Shown: piece by piece, positions 9,248-29,405 of the stretch
Position numbering within the stretch: position 1 is the first letter of the stretch
How the letters are laid out: the number at the start of each line of letters is the position of its first letter
DNA from: Ichthyophonus hoferi
Lineage: Eukaryota; Opisthokonta; Ichthyosporea; Ichthyophonida; Ichthyophonidae
Length of the DNA: 29,405 nt
Direction of reading: 5' to 3'
NCBI GenBank assembly: GCA_002751075.1
Contig: NAOQ01000057.1
Location: 71,435-100,839 of the forward strand
Made by a program: the position numbers and the translations under genes
The notes under the pieces: generated by a model
Databases searched by the model: none
The model's input: only the letters and a program-made list of their open reading frames with translations
Told to the model about the DNA's origin: nothing

Positions 9248-11452
9248 CGCCAACCGGATTGCAGGGCAGGGGCCCTGGTGTATGAGTTGGCCCAACGGAC
9301 GATAGCCCAGAGGTTAGATCTATGGTCTGTTCGAATTTCTCCTCTGTACCATCGGGCTTACGCTTAACAACTACGGTTGTCTCTTCATTTCCTATGAGTA
9401 GAAAAAGGTCCCACCATAGGGGTATTATATGAGGAGCTGTATGATATGCATTGATAGATCTATCTTGCCTTACATATCATTCAATGCATGTGTGTGTATT
9501 AAGCTTATATCTACATATAGTATTAGGTCATAGAATTGAATGATAGAGAAAGAAGGTGTAGTAAAGTGAAGAATATATGATGGGGTATATATATGTATGG
9601 GATGCAGTATGATTATAATATATGCTTACATCAGTAGCAGTAGTCACTGAATCTCTCACAGATGTACACACAAAAACACAACCCATATAAACACAAGTAG
9701 TCATGCTAGCCCATTAATCAAGTACATGTAACTATAGTATACATATTAATACATTTTGATAGAAGCTATATTCACCAATGAATGAACTATGCTGGTTGTA
9801 CGTCTTATATAAGTACATGGATGCTACATCATATGAACCTATTCTAATTATCCAATCATTGCACTACCCATCTTCTCAATGATTTCTTTTGATATTCATG
9901 TAACCCAGAAGCCAATCATTTCACCTTCAAATAATTCCCACCAATCAATGACATACAAGATCCCACAGCCATTCCCTCATACCCGATCTCTTGGATATTG
10001 TTGTCTCAATATTTCCATGCACATCTCTGACTGTCCTCTTACTCTCAAAACTGTGACCCTGACCACCATTGATAGTGGTGGAGGAGGAAAAGGAGGAGAA
10101 GCTCTGGGTAATCGGGGGTCTGTCTTCATCCATATCTATGTTACCCCAAAGGGTCATCCTAAAGGGGAAAGGTATGAGCTGGATGATAGTTGGTAGGTGA
10201 ATAAGGAGCCATAGAGAGAGATGGAGAGATGTGCTATCATAAACGTAATAATGACACTTGCATATGGTGGAGAGGATAGAGGCTAATGTGCTTCGATTCT
10301 TACAATATGAAAGGGAAGGAGTATATGGGTGTGTGCCTATGTAGTGTACATCTATTGAGACATTAAACTACACAATTCAATAGGTGTATAAGAACATAAA
10401 ATAATATGCATTTATGGGACTGTTTAAGGATAAATCCTCCGCCAACTCCCTCAATAAACTCTATTCATACAGGCCAACAACCTAAGTATACAGACCAATT
10501 ACTCTTTGGCGCTTCCTTCTCGATTTCGTGCACATTATCAGGGGGATCAAAATAGGCATTGGCTTTGGCATCCATGACTAGATCGTTGTTATCCGTTAAT
10601 AGTTGCTGTCTCAGAGACTGTTGATCATGGACCCCCAAACCCTCACCACCAGATAGCATACGCTGTCTCAAAGAGCTACCGCCCTGCATATAGGACAAGG
10701 TCACCAAGTTGTACCCTTCGCAAGACACCAGTATAATTATGCACATCTATAATCAGGTCAAACTTGTTTGTCTTGCCTGGTTTATTTGCAATTGCATTTA
10801 GGTCTTACAGCTGTACACAGAAACATGTAGTCAAAAGACAGTACAAAAACACACTGACAATAATTTTCCAGAAAAAACTAGGTATTAACGAGTATTTTTT
10901 TTCAAAATATAATAAAGCCATATATAGAAAATATGAGTAGGACAGGATATATTGGTGGATATGGCTAAGGTTGAGCGGGCTTCCTTGTCAAGCTGTTGCG
11001 AATAAGGTCCTAAGGGGCATATATACTCGGGAAGAGAAGGTTAGATAAACTAACTAGCTCGTAACAGGAACATGTAGTTAAGCTATATGTCACGGTTTTC
11101 AACACATGCCAAATATGTTTCTTATGGTTTACTTATATATGATAATAAATATCTGAATTATTTTGACAGGGGCTAAGGTTTATACGGTGTGTTTATCCCA
11201 AAGCTACTTTGCATGTATTGGAGAAGGTTTCTACAGAGGGAATATAGATATATATAAAGAGATTCTCGCCTCTTGTGGTGCTGGAAACTGCAAGTCGGAT
11301 ACTTCGCTTTGCCAGGCTCCCAACTCGTTTTCCATACTACGGAAAAGGTCACCAAATGTACCACCCATAACACGGTCAAACATATCAAACGGACTGCCAC
11401 CACTCCAAAACCAATCAGAGCCTTCCCGGCCGCTTCCAAAATTGCCAGACAT
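9248..11452 (-). CDS. HAX1: HAX1-like protein, 4 exons identified, 3' end unsettled
   Basis: HAX1 in animals is a mainly mitochondrial, anti-apoptotic protein, partner of proteins such as CLPB and HCLS1. Exons on minus: 1, ATG at 11452 to about 11270; 2, 10482-10683; 3, 9983-10135; 4, 9248-9391. Seen: exon 1 MSGNFGSGREG then DRVMGGTFGDLFRSMENELGAW, like human FDDLVRDFNSIFSDMGAW; exon 2 SLRQRML, like LRDSMLK; exon 3 QSFSSFSSSTTI then RTVRDVHGNIETTISK, like YFKSISVTKI and RRTVVDSEGRTETTVTR; exon 4 ETTVVVKRKPDGTEEKFEQT, a second copy-like KPDG-type segment. Phases agree for 2/3 and 3/4. Exon 1's donor is unclear: GAG|GCGAGA (GC type, phase 0) or GAA|GTATCC (phase 0). The four exons give about 227 residues (human 279). 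The C-terminus lies in the next 150 bases or beyond. It stands divergent to the SMIM12-like exon. Confidence 0.65.
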
Positions 11453-12040
11453 TTTTAAAGGAAGTAGTAAAACAAATATTAACGCACATACAATTCTTTT
11501 TTTTTTTAAAAAAAAAAACAAAACCCTTTATTATTCTTATTATGGTATTATAATAGCAGTCAAGCTTCCTTCACATTTGCTAATTACCAGTGTCCCAAGG
11601 GCCTTTGAGTCAATAGCGTATGCAATTTCTTAAACACCAACAGCAGCCACTGATAATATATTTTAATTTCAGTTTAATTTAGAATGCTAGCTTAAATATC
11701 TGCTTTTAAATTATTAAATTATGTTAGCCTATTATTAGCTTTATAATATGTGAGCCATATGACCGAATCACATCACATCATATACTTTCGTGAATATTGG
11801 GCTGAATAATGATGGTTTGTTCAACCCATCACTTGGCCCCTTTTTAGGACAATAATTTGTGGGTTTTTCGTATTTAAGGTGGGGAAACTAATCAAATAAT
11901 GATTATCCAGAGAGTAAGCAACTGTTTAAATTTTTTTTCAATTATATTGCTAATTGCATCAATTAGTGAGAACAATGTGTTCTAGAGATAAGAATTCCAC
12001 GTATAATATGAGAAACTAGATATTACAATATTGTAGATGA

Positions 12041-12128
12041 GATTAACAAGATAAATCCAAGATTAACATGGTAGATCGGAGGTTAATGTTATAGATCGAA
12101 GATTAATATGATCAATTTAAGATCAACC
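12041..12128. repeat. 20-bp tandem repeat, 4 full units plus partial
   Basis: Units start exactly every 20 bases at 12041, 12061, 12081, 12101 and a partial at 12121, each beginning GATTAAC, GGTTAAT, GATTAAT or GATCAAC and continuing with a variant of ATGGTAGATCGAA. Diverged copies with a fixed period suggest an old tandem expansion. Confidence 0.85.
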
Positions 12129-12261
12129 ACGAGTAAATTCTGCTACATCTCCTTTTAGCCATTTTTAGCCGATCGTATCAAAATAACATGCGATCGGTCA
12201 ATTAATCGGTTTTAGCATCTTCCCTCTGGCAGCTGTCATCTAAATCCTTATCCCATAACTC

Positions 12262-12450
12262 ACTGTACATATATATTATAAACTTTATAAACTATATTAT
12301 CTATATTTAGTAATTTATCATATAACTAACTATACATATTTGGAACTATACTATATATATACTTATTTATCATAACCAGCTATACATATTGTAAACTATA
12401 TTATCTAGATAATCTTCATCCTATAGCCTACTGTACATATTAACTATATT
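12262..12450. repeat. AT-rich degenerate repeat, period about 50 bp
   Basis: A CT[AG]TACATAT core recurs at 12263, 12330, 12380 and 12431, usually followed by AACTATATTATCTA and then ATCATAAC or similar. Spacings are 67, 50 and 51 bases. Confidence 0.7.
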
Positions 12451-12554
12451 CTATTTTGCTATTTCGTTCTAGCTATTGAGCTCCTTTTCATATCATAATA
12501 CTGTCACCATACTACCATAATATTATTTAGAAGTCTTTCACTCTCTTTTTTATC

Positions 12555-12761
12555 ATGCCCCTTGGTCTCTTTGCTCCCCTCTATCCCTTTATAGGTGCAT
12601 TTATTCGGCGACAGCTACCTAGGTATATGACAGTGGTCTTTCTTCCACTTTCCATGGTGATAGGTGGAGTGGGAGTATATATTGAAGAAACATTAATACC
12701 AGCTAAGGACCATGGGCGGAGATCTGTTATAGAGATACGTGAAGAGCGATTAGAGACTGAG
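12555..12761 (+). CDS. SMIM12: SMIM12-like small integral membrane protein, main exon
   Basis: The exon encodes RRQLPRYMTVVFLPLSMVIG, then GVGVYIEETLIPAKDHGRRS and IEIREERLETE. This follows human SMIM12 ([25 protein letters not shown], then GKDPQ, then SISERREDRKLDEL): a single hydrophobic helix, an acidic end, a K-D turn and a charged ISERREDRK-like helix. The open frame begins with ATG at 12555, but the bases 12530-12592 are strongly pyrimidine-rich and end TTTATAG, so the real exon may start at 12593 with the start codon in an upstream exon. The donor is GAG|GTGGGT after 12761. The human protein continues another 30 residues or so; here a candidate last exon is 13651-13680 (strong acceptor CATCCCACAG, phase 0, nine codons then TAA). 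Function of the family is poorly known. Confidence 0.55.
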
Positions 12762-15700
12762 GTGGGTTTAGGCGGTGTGAGCATCTACATTTTGTTTTAT
12801 TTGTAAAATATTATAGCCTATTGGCTTCATTCCCTTTCCCCATGTTCCTTTTTTTTTTATTTCTTTAACCTTTCTACTTTTTTTACGTTTTACACTACTT
12901 CTTTTGTCGGTCTAAATTGGTCTATATCTCTCTATGTTCTATTGCTTCCCCATATATTTTCTGTTCGAGTACTAGTCAAAGGTTACCTGAGTAAGTTGTT
13001 CTAAAATGATGTACATATACAGCCCATACAGTAGCTAAACAAAGGATGTACTGTTAATTTATTCCCTGCCTTTCGTAGTCAACTAGTTATACCATCCTGC
13101 TCAATCCTTTTAAACTTCCTTCATACCCTTTCTTTCGTCCTTTTTGGTGTTGGAGTATCCGGCCTATTCCCTTCTATCTGTCAGTCTTATACAAACTATT
13201 CAGTTTATAGCCGTTGTGCTCAGATATGTCTATCTTTATTTCTGCAAGGCTATTTTTCTTTAAAAATTTTTTATCGTTTCTGTGCTTAGCGGATATATGT
13301 GTTGGTGTCCCCCTCCCCTCCCCCGCCTCCCTACCCCCCCAAACGCCTTCCTTATGCTTTCATACCAACGGATTTTAGTCATATCAACTGACTGGCTTTT
13401 ATAAAATACACTATTTATTTTCTTTCCTTACTCCCTGATGATGGAGGCTATAGATCATTAAGCATTCTTCTAAAGTAGGAAAGTATATTAGTTTTTCCTT
13501 CATTGTTTTTTATTGATTTGCGTATAGTGCTTATATCCCTCCATATAGTACATATATGCGTGCCTATGGATTGTCCCACTTTCTAGTAAGGATTGTCCCT
13601 AGATGATTATCTTGTTATGTATTTTTTTGTTAATTGGTGCCATCCCACAGGCTTTGCAGCACAATGCGTCCACGTCATAATAGTCATACCTGGTGCCCAC
13701 TAGGCTTATACTTTCCATATCTGGCAACACCGGTAACTTGTTATTGCTGTAGCAACACTGTGGGGGTAGTTACTTGCTTGCACTTTGATTGCTAGCCTAT
13801 AATTTAATGCTAAGTAGTCAATTCCTTAATATTAATATTAGACATAATCTTCTTCAGGAATATATAGATCCATTTAATAATTGGTTTCTATCTTCCAACT
13901 GAAAATGTTTTTTGCATATTAATCTATAAGACATCTATGACTGGATTTCAGTAAGAAATGGGTCTCAGCTTACGTATTTCTAACTATTATTTGTTTATAT
14001 TAACGTTTTATGTAGGTGTATGTCTAATAGAGAATATAATTATTTTCTCTACCTCATGATAAATATGAACTATGTGATCATATTGCACAAGTAAAAGGCT
14101 TCAGCATATCAAACGTGTACACTATAAAGTATACATGCCAATTAAACCATCCATATATTTATATATATATCACCAATGATTTGCTTGTTCCTTGTGCCTC
14201 ATATTCTGTTCTATCTTTGATTGTACAAAGAGTCTTTCTGGTTGTTGAGTGACTTATATTTAGTATCAGCTCCTGTATTATTCTTTATTGCATCTCCTGA
14301 CAGATGGTAATTTCGAATGGGACAAACCAACGTGATCCATACATTAAGTGCCTTTTATATTTCAGTTTAGCCAACCAGAATATGGACATCTAGATGGGCA
14401 TTGCATTATACCTTGGATGGCATCAGTAAGATAATGACTCACAAATAATGCATAACTTGTTTTATTGTTCCATACTCTTATTTTCCTAACTGATGTTTTT
14501 TTTAGAGAAAGAACCAAGCTAGCCCACTCACGATCTGCCCTAGATACCACAACCAATTGACATGCTCATTCTAGATATATACTCCTATTGAACATTTTTA
14601 TAGTGTTACCTCTTATGAATACTCTGGCTTTAATTACTACCATGATAAGTTATAGTAATAGTTTAGTATCTATAAAGTTACAAGCTTGTTTATAATATAC
14701 ATTTGTTGTGATATGAGACTTCAGCAGTCCTAGATTAAAACATCGCTTTTGATTGTATAGTTTCTGGTAGAAGACCAGCCTGCCAGTCATACCATACCAT
14801 AGGCTACGCGTGTTGCTTAGTTATTAGTTATAAGCCTGAAAATTAAACATCCAATTAAAGTTGTCATGAAAACCCATGGTAAGTGGAAATCATGAACCAC
14901 AGCCTAAACGATGTCACTTTTCTGTAAGGTTTTGGTACATACAACTCTTCTATCTTATGAAATAATGGTAAGATAACATACTAAGAGCTCTGATCAAGAC
15001 ACTTTCAGGTGTAGGAAGGTTTCTAGTAATATTTAGTAATGAAATGTATTAAATATAAATTATTTTGATTAAAATGTTGCACTACTGAACTATCCAAGTA
15101 CTTAAAATAAAAATATACTCAAGTTTTGAATGTGTTAACACATATCTTTATAGGTACATTACTATATCCCACTTGCATTCTTGATACACATAAAGGCAAT
15201 ACACGTATTAACTATATATTACAGAGAGGTTTCATAATAATAAATCATGTTGTTGGTGTGACTTTTTGGTGTCTATTTCAACATATATTTGCTATTATAA
15301 CTGTAACTCGTAGAGATCCATGAATACAAAAATATTTTTATTATAAAAAGAGACAATATAGCCACTTTTTATAGTATCAAAGTGAATACAAACCCAATCA
15401 ATCACTTGGTTGTACACTTGTAATAAAATCTTCATTCAATATTGAAGTAGTTCAACTCCTACAACTTCAGAGTATGTGTTTAGCGAAAAAAACATCATGA
15501 TGTTTTCTGTTGATACTTACTGTTTATCTTGTACTGAACCTCTAAATGTTAAGAAAGGTTTTATGATGCGGTTTTGTTTGGTAGTTAAGACTTGGACATT
15601 AATTAATGTGGTCATTAATTTTATTTAATTGGGGACTAGATTCCTAGTGTAACCTAAAGTGAAAATTTACCACGGTTTTAACTCGTGTTGGTCATTATAT

Positions 15701-15797
15701 TTGAATCACAGGTATATTGGTTTATGATACCAATGCATTATGTAAATTTTTGAATGATTATTTGAATAGTCACTGAATCTGAATGACTTGTTTTTAG
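12762..15797. other. Long AT-rich stretch with no confirmed gene
   Basis: Apart from the candidate SMIM12-like last exon, I see only short frames: 14362-14556 minus (64 codons) and 15126-15323 plus (65 codons), neither with a recognisable motif. A C-rich run lies at about 13309-13340, and a perfect 18-bp palindrome AAAACATCATGATGTTTT at 15489-15506. Degraded mobile DNA is possible but not shown. Confidence 0.5.
13651..13680 (+). CDS. Candidate terminal exon of the SMIM12-like gene
   Basis: A T-run followed by TTAATTGG and CATCCCACAG makes this the best acceptor downstream of 12761, and phase 0 continues to ALQHNASTS then TAA. The peptide does not resemble the human SMIM12 C-terminus, so the exon is only a candidate. 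Confidence 0.25.
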   Translation, partial: ALQHNASTS

Positions 15798-16307
15798 AGT
15801 ATGTTCCAGAACAATCATGCTTGAGTTCCCATTTGGGTAATAAGTTAACCTCTACTGATTATCACGTGGTCAACTGGTCTTGGCCTAGATCTGATAACTA
15901 TGTAATCAGCATACACAGACTTAGTCAGTATCCTGATTAATAGGTGTAATAAATAAAAGTAGTTATAAGTTCACAGGAAATCATAGTAGGTATGACATTG
16001 TAGAAGAGAGAAGCTCTGAGTAAGTCTGTTTTCAGATGCAAAGCATAAATTGAGTACAGCTATTGAAACCAAGTTAGGATCCATAAGAGCCAAGGAGAAA
16101 TGGAAAGTCTAAGTATAGCTTTCACCAAACTCAAGTTGATATCCATACATAAGATGATTATATGATAAATACAACATTTCTGCCGATCATCATTCAAGCA
16201 GAGCAGAGTCTGAGAACTCTATGGCAGAAAAAGATTATCGCTTTGCAGTTGACCCTGAAGAGGAGTCTACTTTGGACACCGATGATCCCAATACAAGATT
16301 CAAATAG
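15798..16307 (+). other. Coding-like segments of an unidentified gene or relic
   Basis: Three pieces look more protein-like than their surroundings. 15798-15836 follows a TTTTTAG acceptor and reads YVPEQSCLSSHL with a possible donor G|GTAATA. 16036-16112 follows a strong GTCTGTTTTCAG acceptor; its frame is in phase with the previous piece and reads AKHKLSTAIETKLGSIRAKE then stops. 16158-16307 is open for 49 codons, with AESENSMAEKDYRFAVDPEE and STLDTDDPNTRFK before TAG. Charged, low in Leu/Tyr/Phe noise, these are unlike random AT-rich translation. Donors for joining the second and third pieces are weak. No family recognised; a short host gene or an old transposon piece are both possible. Confidence 0.3.
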
Positions 16308-17487
16308 GTCCCCTAGGGCATATGATAAGCATCCACTCAAAAGCACCCATGATTTGAAATTATTGTCAGATACATTTTGTAGTGCATCTTGATATAACAT
16401 ACTATTGACCTTTGTGATAATACTAGAAATACGAATAGATGGAGCCAGTCTTGATGAATATAGTTGTAGTGATATTACTACTAGTGATATATTATAGGAC
16501 GTAGTATTGCACCACCACATATAAGATTACCCAACATAAAAGTTATTGTTGTGATAATTCACATTCATTCTTTGAAACCAAGTTGTTGTTTACCTCATTA
16601 CTGGATGCCCTATCTATGTATACAAAATAACTTTCCAAAGTATGAGAAATACAGTTTTTAGTTAAAAGACAGCACTACTTGTACAACATTTTTCCTGACA
16701 GTTAAATTTTGAATTGCACCAAATCAAATCAAGACAAATACTGTGCATTTAAGTTACAAAGCACTAGACTAACTCAACTTGTAGTGACATAATAATCCAC
16801 AATAAATAGTAGCAAACAGAGCATATAACCGATTTTGACTCCTGACCAAATGTTGATAAGTCAGCCATTTGATTCTAATTTAATAAATAGACAAATATTT
16901 CTCACATGAGGCTCAACTCCAATAACCTAAAATTAATTGATTTCAAATACTACACTATTACGACTTCTTGTAAAGTAGAGTATCATTTAATACAATCATG
17001 AATGATTTGCATTGCCTTAATGGGAACATATCAATATTTTTAAGTATTATAAAATTGATTCAAACTAAGGTCTACTCTAAACATAGACTATACTACAGGT
17101 AATAATAGAAATCCTTAATAGGTCTATCTTAAACCAAAATAGATCACCAGTAGTACCAACTTTCAGCTACCTATTGTCAACAGAGATTTGACGATGAAAT
17201 TACATACAGTTTGCTAAAAAATTAAATACTTAAACTTTTTCTTCATTATACATTATTCATTAAATTTCCACTAACTACTTTACACCTCCTCTAGGGCACT
17301 TGTTTATGAGGTTCTATCCCCCACTAGGCTTAAAATTCTACTGGACAAAACAAAAGTAATCCAGCATATATGCATTAACCCACTTCTAAATGCCAAATAA
17401 TATAGTCATACCAATTTCCTAAGTATATAATATAGCTATCAACCTTTAGTCCATAATAATTTTCAACATAATATCACGTCATTGATA
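16308..17487. other. AT-rich intergenic stretch
   Basis: No recognised gene. The phrase GAAACCAAGTT at about 16573 repeats one at about 16065, which hints at shared repeat ancestry with the coding-like segment. The PSMC1 3' end borders it on the right. Confidence 0.5.
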
Positions 17488-17493
17488 TTTATT
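17488..17493 (-). terminator. PSMC1 polyadenylation signal
   Basis: AATAAA on the minus strand, only 7 bases after the TAA stop codon (17501-17503). It is the first hexamer downstream of the gene, implying a very short 3' UTR. Confidence 0.65.
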
Positions 17494-17500
17494 GTCCAGT

Positions 17501-22815
<5,315 letters not shown>

Positions 22816-24165
22816 GATGTAGGATATGTAAACCAGAATATAGACACGGTCTATAACAGGCCAAGGTATAAAGCTCCACCAAACTTATAGCTTAATGTAT
22901 AGACCCTATTGGAAAGCCACACTGGGTTGTTCTCTGTAATATAATAAAATAAAATAAAATAAAATATATAATACTAAAACAAGGTTGACTAAATAAAGTC
23001 AGGACATAAAAGAGAAACGGGTAAGACAATGATACGGTGACGGGATGGACCCGTGGAATCTTACGTAAGAAGCGATCGAATTAGGTAATAAAATAATTTT
23101 ATATGAAGTTAACCAATAATAGAGTTTATTTAAGAATGATTGATACTGATTATAGCCTGATAGAATTATTTTAAATATAATAGACGAATAGTAGTAATGA
23201 TTGAAAAACGATTAAATGGCGCCGATTACAACCTCGTAAAGCAATTTTACATATAAGAAACCAATAGAATAACGATTGAGGAGCGATTAGATATGGTGGG
23301 ATCCAGACGTCACTAGGAGGGAAATGGTCTAATTGTAGTGTTTATATATAGAAAGGATTGGGCTTCATACTTTATACTCCCAAGTTTTATTATAAAAGTT
23401 ATTTAATTTTCTAGGGTTTTTGCCTGTTTAATTAAGACGCAGGACTATATAGGAGTCAATATGCAGGAGAGTTGTATCGTTGTAGAGAAAAAGGTATATT
23501 GCAAGTTTATGGTTATCACCGCTACTTATATTTGTCTTTTTATGTTTTTACAGTTGAAGGGTAAAGAAGAGTGTTGTTGTTGAGTATGCCTCTGAATTGT
23601 ACTTCACTGCAGCAGGATATGAAAAATTAAAATGTTCTTTGCACTAGATTAGACATATAGACCTAATAAAAAATATGAAACATACTAGTTTGTGTGCTTG
23701 AGTCTTAATATACTTAAACACTACCGTTTGGTTTGTAACATATATAAGAAATAGTAAACCGCATTAACAGAACGCAATGTATTATTTACAATTATAGACT
23801 TAAGTGGGATTATGAAGAACGATATAGATGCGAACTAAAACATACACACCATATTGGAGTATATATATACCTATGTAAATAATATGTTTACCATAACACC
23901 AAGGTGGCTGTTAATCATAGTGTTGGAAGTGTTAAAAAATATTAGAATATATGTATCGTCTAGTAGACTGTAGCTTTACTGTAATTAACTCCCCTTTAAA
24001 TTTTCTTCTTTTTTCTTTCTGTTCCCCCTTCCTCTTCTTTCTTATCTTTACTTCCGCCATTTGTCCTTCTCTTTCTCTTTCCTTCTTTCTTGTCCTCTCC
24101 CTTTCTTTCTCTTTTGTCCTCTACTCCACCTTCTCCCAACCACCATACGCTAGGTACCTGCTACA
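22816..24165. promoter_or_regulatory. Shared upstream region of PSMC1 (minus) and PSMC4 (plus)
   Basis: The start codons are 1,350 bases apart and the genes diverge. Inside: a (TAAAA)n run near PSMC1; two loosely related stretches around 23085-23135 and 23250-23290, both with AATTTTA..ATA, then ACCAATA; a GTGACGTC (CRE-like) element at 23306-23313 read on minus; a TATATATA at about 23342-23350; several CCAAT pentamers. None is proven. A pyrimidine-rich tract from about 24000 to 24140 followed by CGCTAG just before the PSMC4 ATG looks like a splice acceptor, so PSMC4 may have a 5' non-coding exon further left, for example ending at an AAG|GTATAT donor near 23492. Confidence 0.55.
22945..22965. 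repeat. TAAAA microsatellite
   Basis: About four perfect copies of the pentamer TAAAA, about 130 bases upstream of the PSMC1 start codon. Confidence 0.9.
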
Positions 24166-28125
<3,960 letters not shown>

Positions 28126-28187
28126 TCTGTTTTCAGTTGGACCCTAGGGCCCTGGAGGGTAATTTTTTTGGTAGGAGCAAAAAGATA

Positions 28188-28215
28188 AATAAACATACCG
28201 CAATGCTGAAATAAA
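28188..28215 (+). terminator. PSMC4 polyadenylation signals (two AATAAA)
   Basis: AATAAA at 28188-28193 and again at 28210-28215, 63 and 85 bases after the TAG stop codon. Confidence 0.7.
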
Positions 28216-29405
28216 TATACCATAATGATGATTATTAATGGCCTTCCTAGAAGGAGAGAAGGTGCGGTTGACGCACTTGGAATTTCACTAAATGGGTTTA
28301 TGGCATTTAATATTGTATAGTTGTGGTGGCAGAAAAGGGAACCACTAGGTTCTTAGATGAGTGGATACAAATAGTCAGTCAGATTGTTCCTGTCATTATA
28401 CTGCTGTCTGTGTGGCCCTTGCATATGTCTGAGTACACCAGTATATAAAGTGTAAACACGTAACCAGAAACTTTAAAATGGAAGGACAAAGATAGATATA
28501 TTCATGCTATATACATATAAGAAAACCTGGATGAACTTTTGTTCATCTCTATTTAAAAACATTCTACATCCTCAAACTAATCCTTTTGTTGCTACATATT
28601 CTACCAGAGAAAAAGGCATCACAGCAAAAATACTGAGTGAAAAAAAAATGGATGAAGAATTGCATGTGGTAGTTATTAGCTGATACTTTAATATAACACA
28701 GCAACAAACAGACTAATTGCTTGAAAACTATGGCGTCCTCCCATATATATCTGTAAGATTAAATGCTTCCCCATCTTTCTAGCCGACATTTAGTAGACAC
28801 TAGGGAAAAATGATACCATTAACAAATCAATCTATCAGGTTGGAAGAGATTATGTAACTAATCAATCCTGAGCCACTTAATTTTATGTACTTACGATTTA
28901 AAGGTACAATCGCGATTAACGATCTTGTAACATCTGTTTTATTTCAAGTTGAAAACCCATTACACTGAGATCAGCAAATGATGCCTGTTGGGGCCTCTCT
29001 TAAACATTTGGCATGGCCATTTATTTGGTTTAGTTTAATTGACTATCATATTGATCCTATGATTATGTGCACATATATGACTATATAGGCCTTAACTCCT
29101 TTCCAAACTAAATCAGATATACAGATTCAGACTAAGGTAATGCAATTCTTAAAGCATGAAACATATAAACATCCTAGTCATTCAAGGTACCACACCAATA
29201 ATAAATTATGGCATATCAGGTTCCTACTATAAAGCCACCCTTGACTAATTCCAGAAGGTGCTTTTATGTTGGTTGGTAAAATGTGGTTGTATATAATCTA
29301 CATATTATGATCCAACAATACTTAGGCTTCCTCTCACTCAAAATGCTTTATTCATCTCTCATGAGTTTACACATTACTATATATTGCCATTGGCCACATC
29401 AAATG
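28216..29405. other. Intergenic, nothing recognised
   Basis: AT-rich sequence right of PSMC4 with no open frame worth naming, no clear repeat and no RNA gene that I could see on either strand. The neighbouring gene presumably lies beyond the window. Confidence 0.5.

Larger units (their letters stand above)
11453..12554. promoter_or_regulatory. Divergent intergenic region between HAX1-like (minus) and SMIM12-like (plus)
   Basis: Contains a T/A homopolymer block right upstream of the HAX1-like ATG (about 11500-11520), a perfect 20-bp-period repeat block and an AT-rich ~50-bp-period repeat. It presumably holds the start sites of both genes and any 5' non-coding or first coding exon of the SMIM12-like gene. 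No TATA box or initiator can be singled out in such AT-rich DNA. Confidence 0.4.

Noticed and set aside
11163-11633. 156-residue plus-strand open frame
   Set aside because: It is the antisense shadow of HAX1-like exon 1 plus flanking low-complexity DNA; the minus frame has family matches and the plus frame does not.
15489-15506. Perfect 18-bp palindrome AAAACATCATGATGTTTT
   Set aside because: A single palindrome in AT-rich DNA is expected by chance over 29 kb, and no paired feature is near.
16194-16520. 108-residue minus-strand open frame
   Set aside because: Hydrophobic, Ile/Ser/Leu-rich translation with no motif; the plus strand in the same place looks more protein-like.
28221-28290. Possible box C/D snoRNA (ATGATGA at about 28223)
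   Set aside because: No CTGA D box or terminal stem at a suitable distance.

Overview
This is animal nuclear DNA, AT-rich (I estimate about one third G+C), with spliceosomal genes of many short exons, canonical GT..AG introns of roughly 80 bases to 1 kb, and short intergenic spaces. The gene set (a RhoGEF with RGS-like and C1 domains, a HAX1-like protein, a SMIM12-like membrane protein and two 26S proteasome ATPases) points to a metazoan. The compact, AT-rich, intron-dense layout and the invertebrate-type RhoGEF architecture would fit an early-branching animal such as a sponge. That placement is inference; I cannot name the species.

Layout from left to right. (1) 272-4915, minus: 3'-truncated RhoGEF gene of the PDZ-RhoGEF/DRhoGEF2 class. 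The RGS-like domain, a C1 zinc finger and a Ser/Pro linker are in the window; the catalytic DH-PH part must lie off the left edge. (2) About 4.9-9.2 kb: gene-poor. It holds a ~580-bp inverted repeat whose two arms encode the same peptide, the 3' remnant and LTR of a broken LTR retroelement (LTR 7473-7904), and a small ORF starting with an acylation-like MGCGRSK motif. (3) 9248-11452, minus: HAX1-like gene in at least four exons. (4) 12555-12761, plus: membrane exon of a SMIM12-like gene. (5) 12.8-17.4 kb: little that is clear, apart from coding-like segments near 15.8-16.3 kb. (6) 17501-22815, minus: complete PSMC1 (Rpt2), 12 coding exons, 439 residues. (7) 22816-24165: shared intergenic promoter. 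(8) 24166-28125, plus: complete PSMC4 (Rpt3), 9 coding exons, 392 residues. (9) 28.2-29.4 kb: nothing recognised.

The main functional point is that Rpt2 and Rpt3, two subunits of the same proteasome base ring and two of its HbYX-tailed subunits, are divergently transcribed from about 1.35 kb of shared upstream DNA, an arrangement that would suit co-expression. I found no bacterial-type system, CRISPR array, operon or tRNA. The least explained parts are the inverted repeat with coding-like arms, the MGCGRSK ORF and the coding-like fragments at 15.8-16.3 kb.
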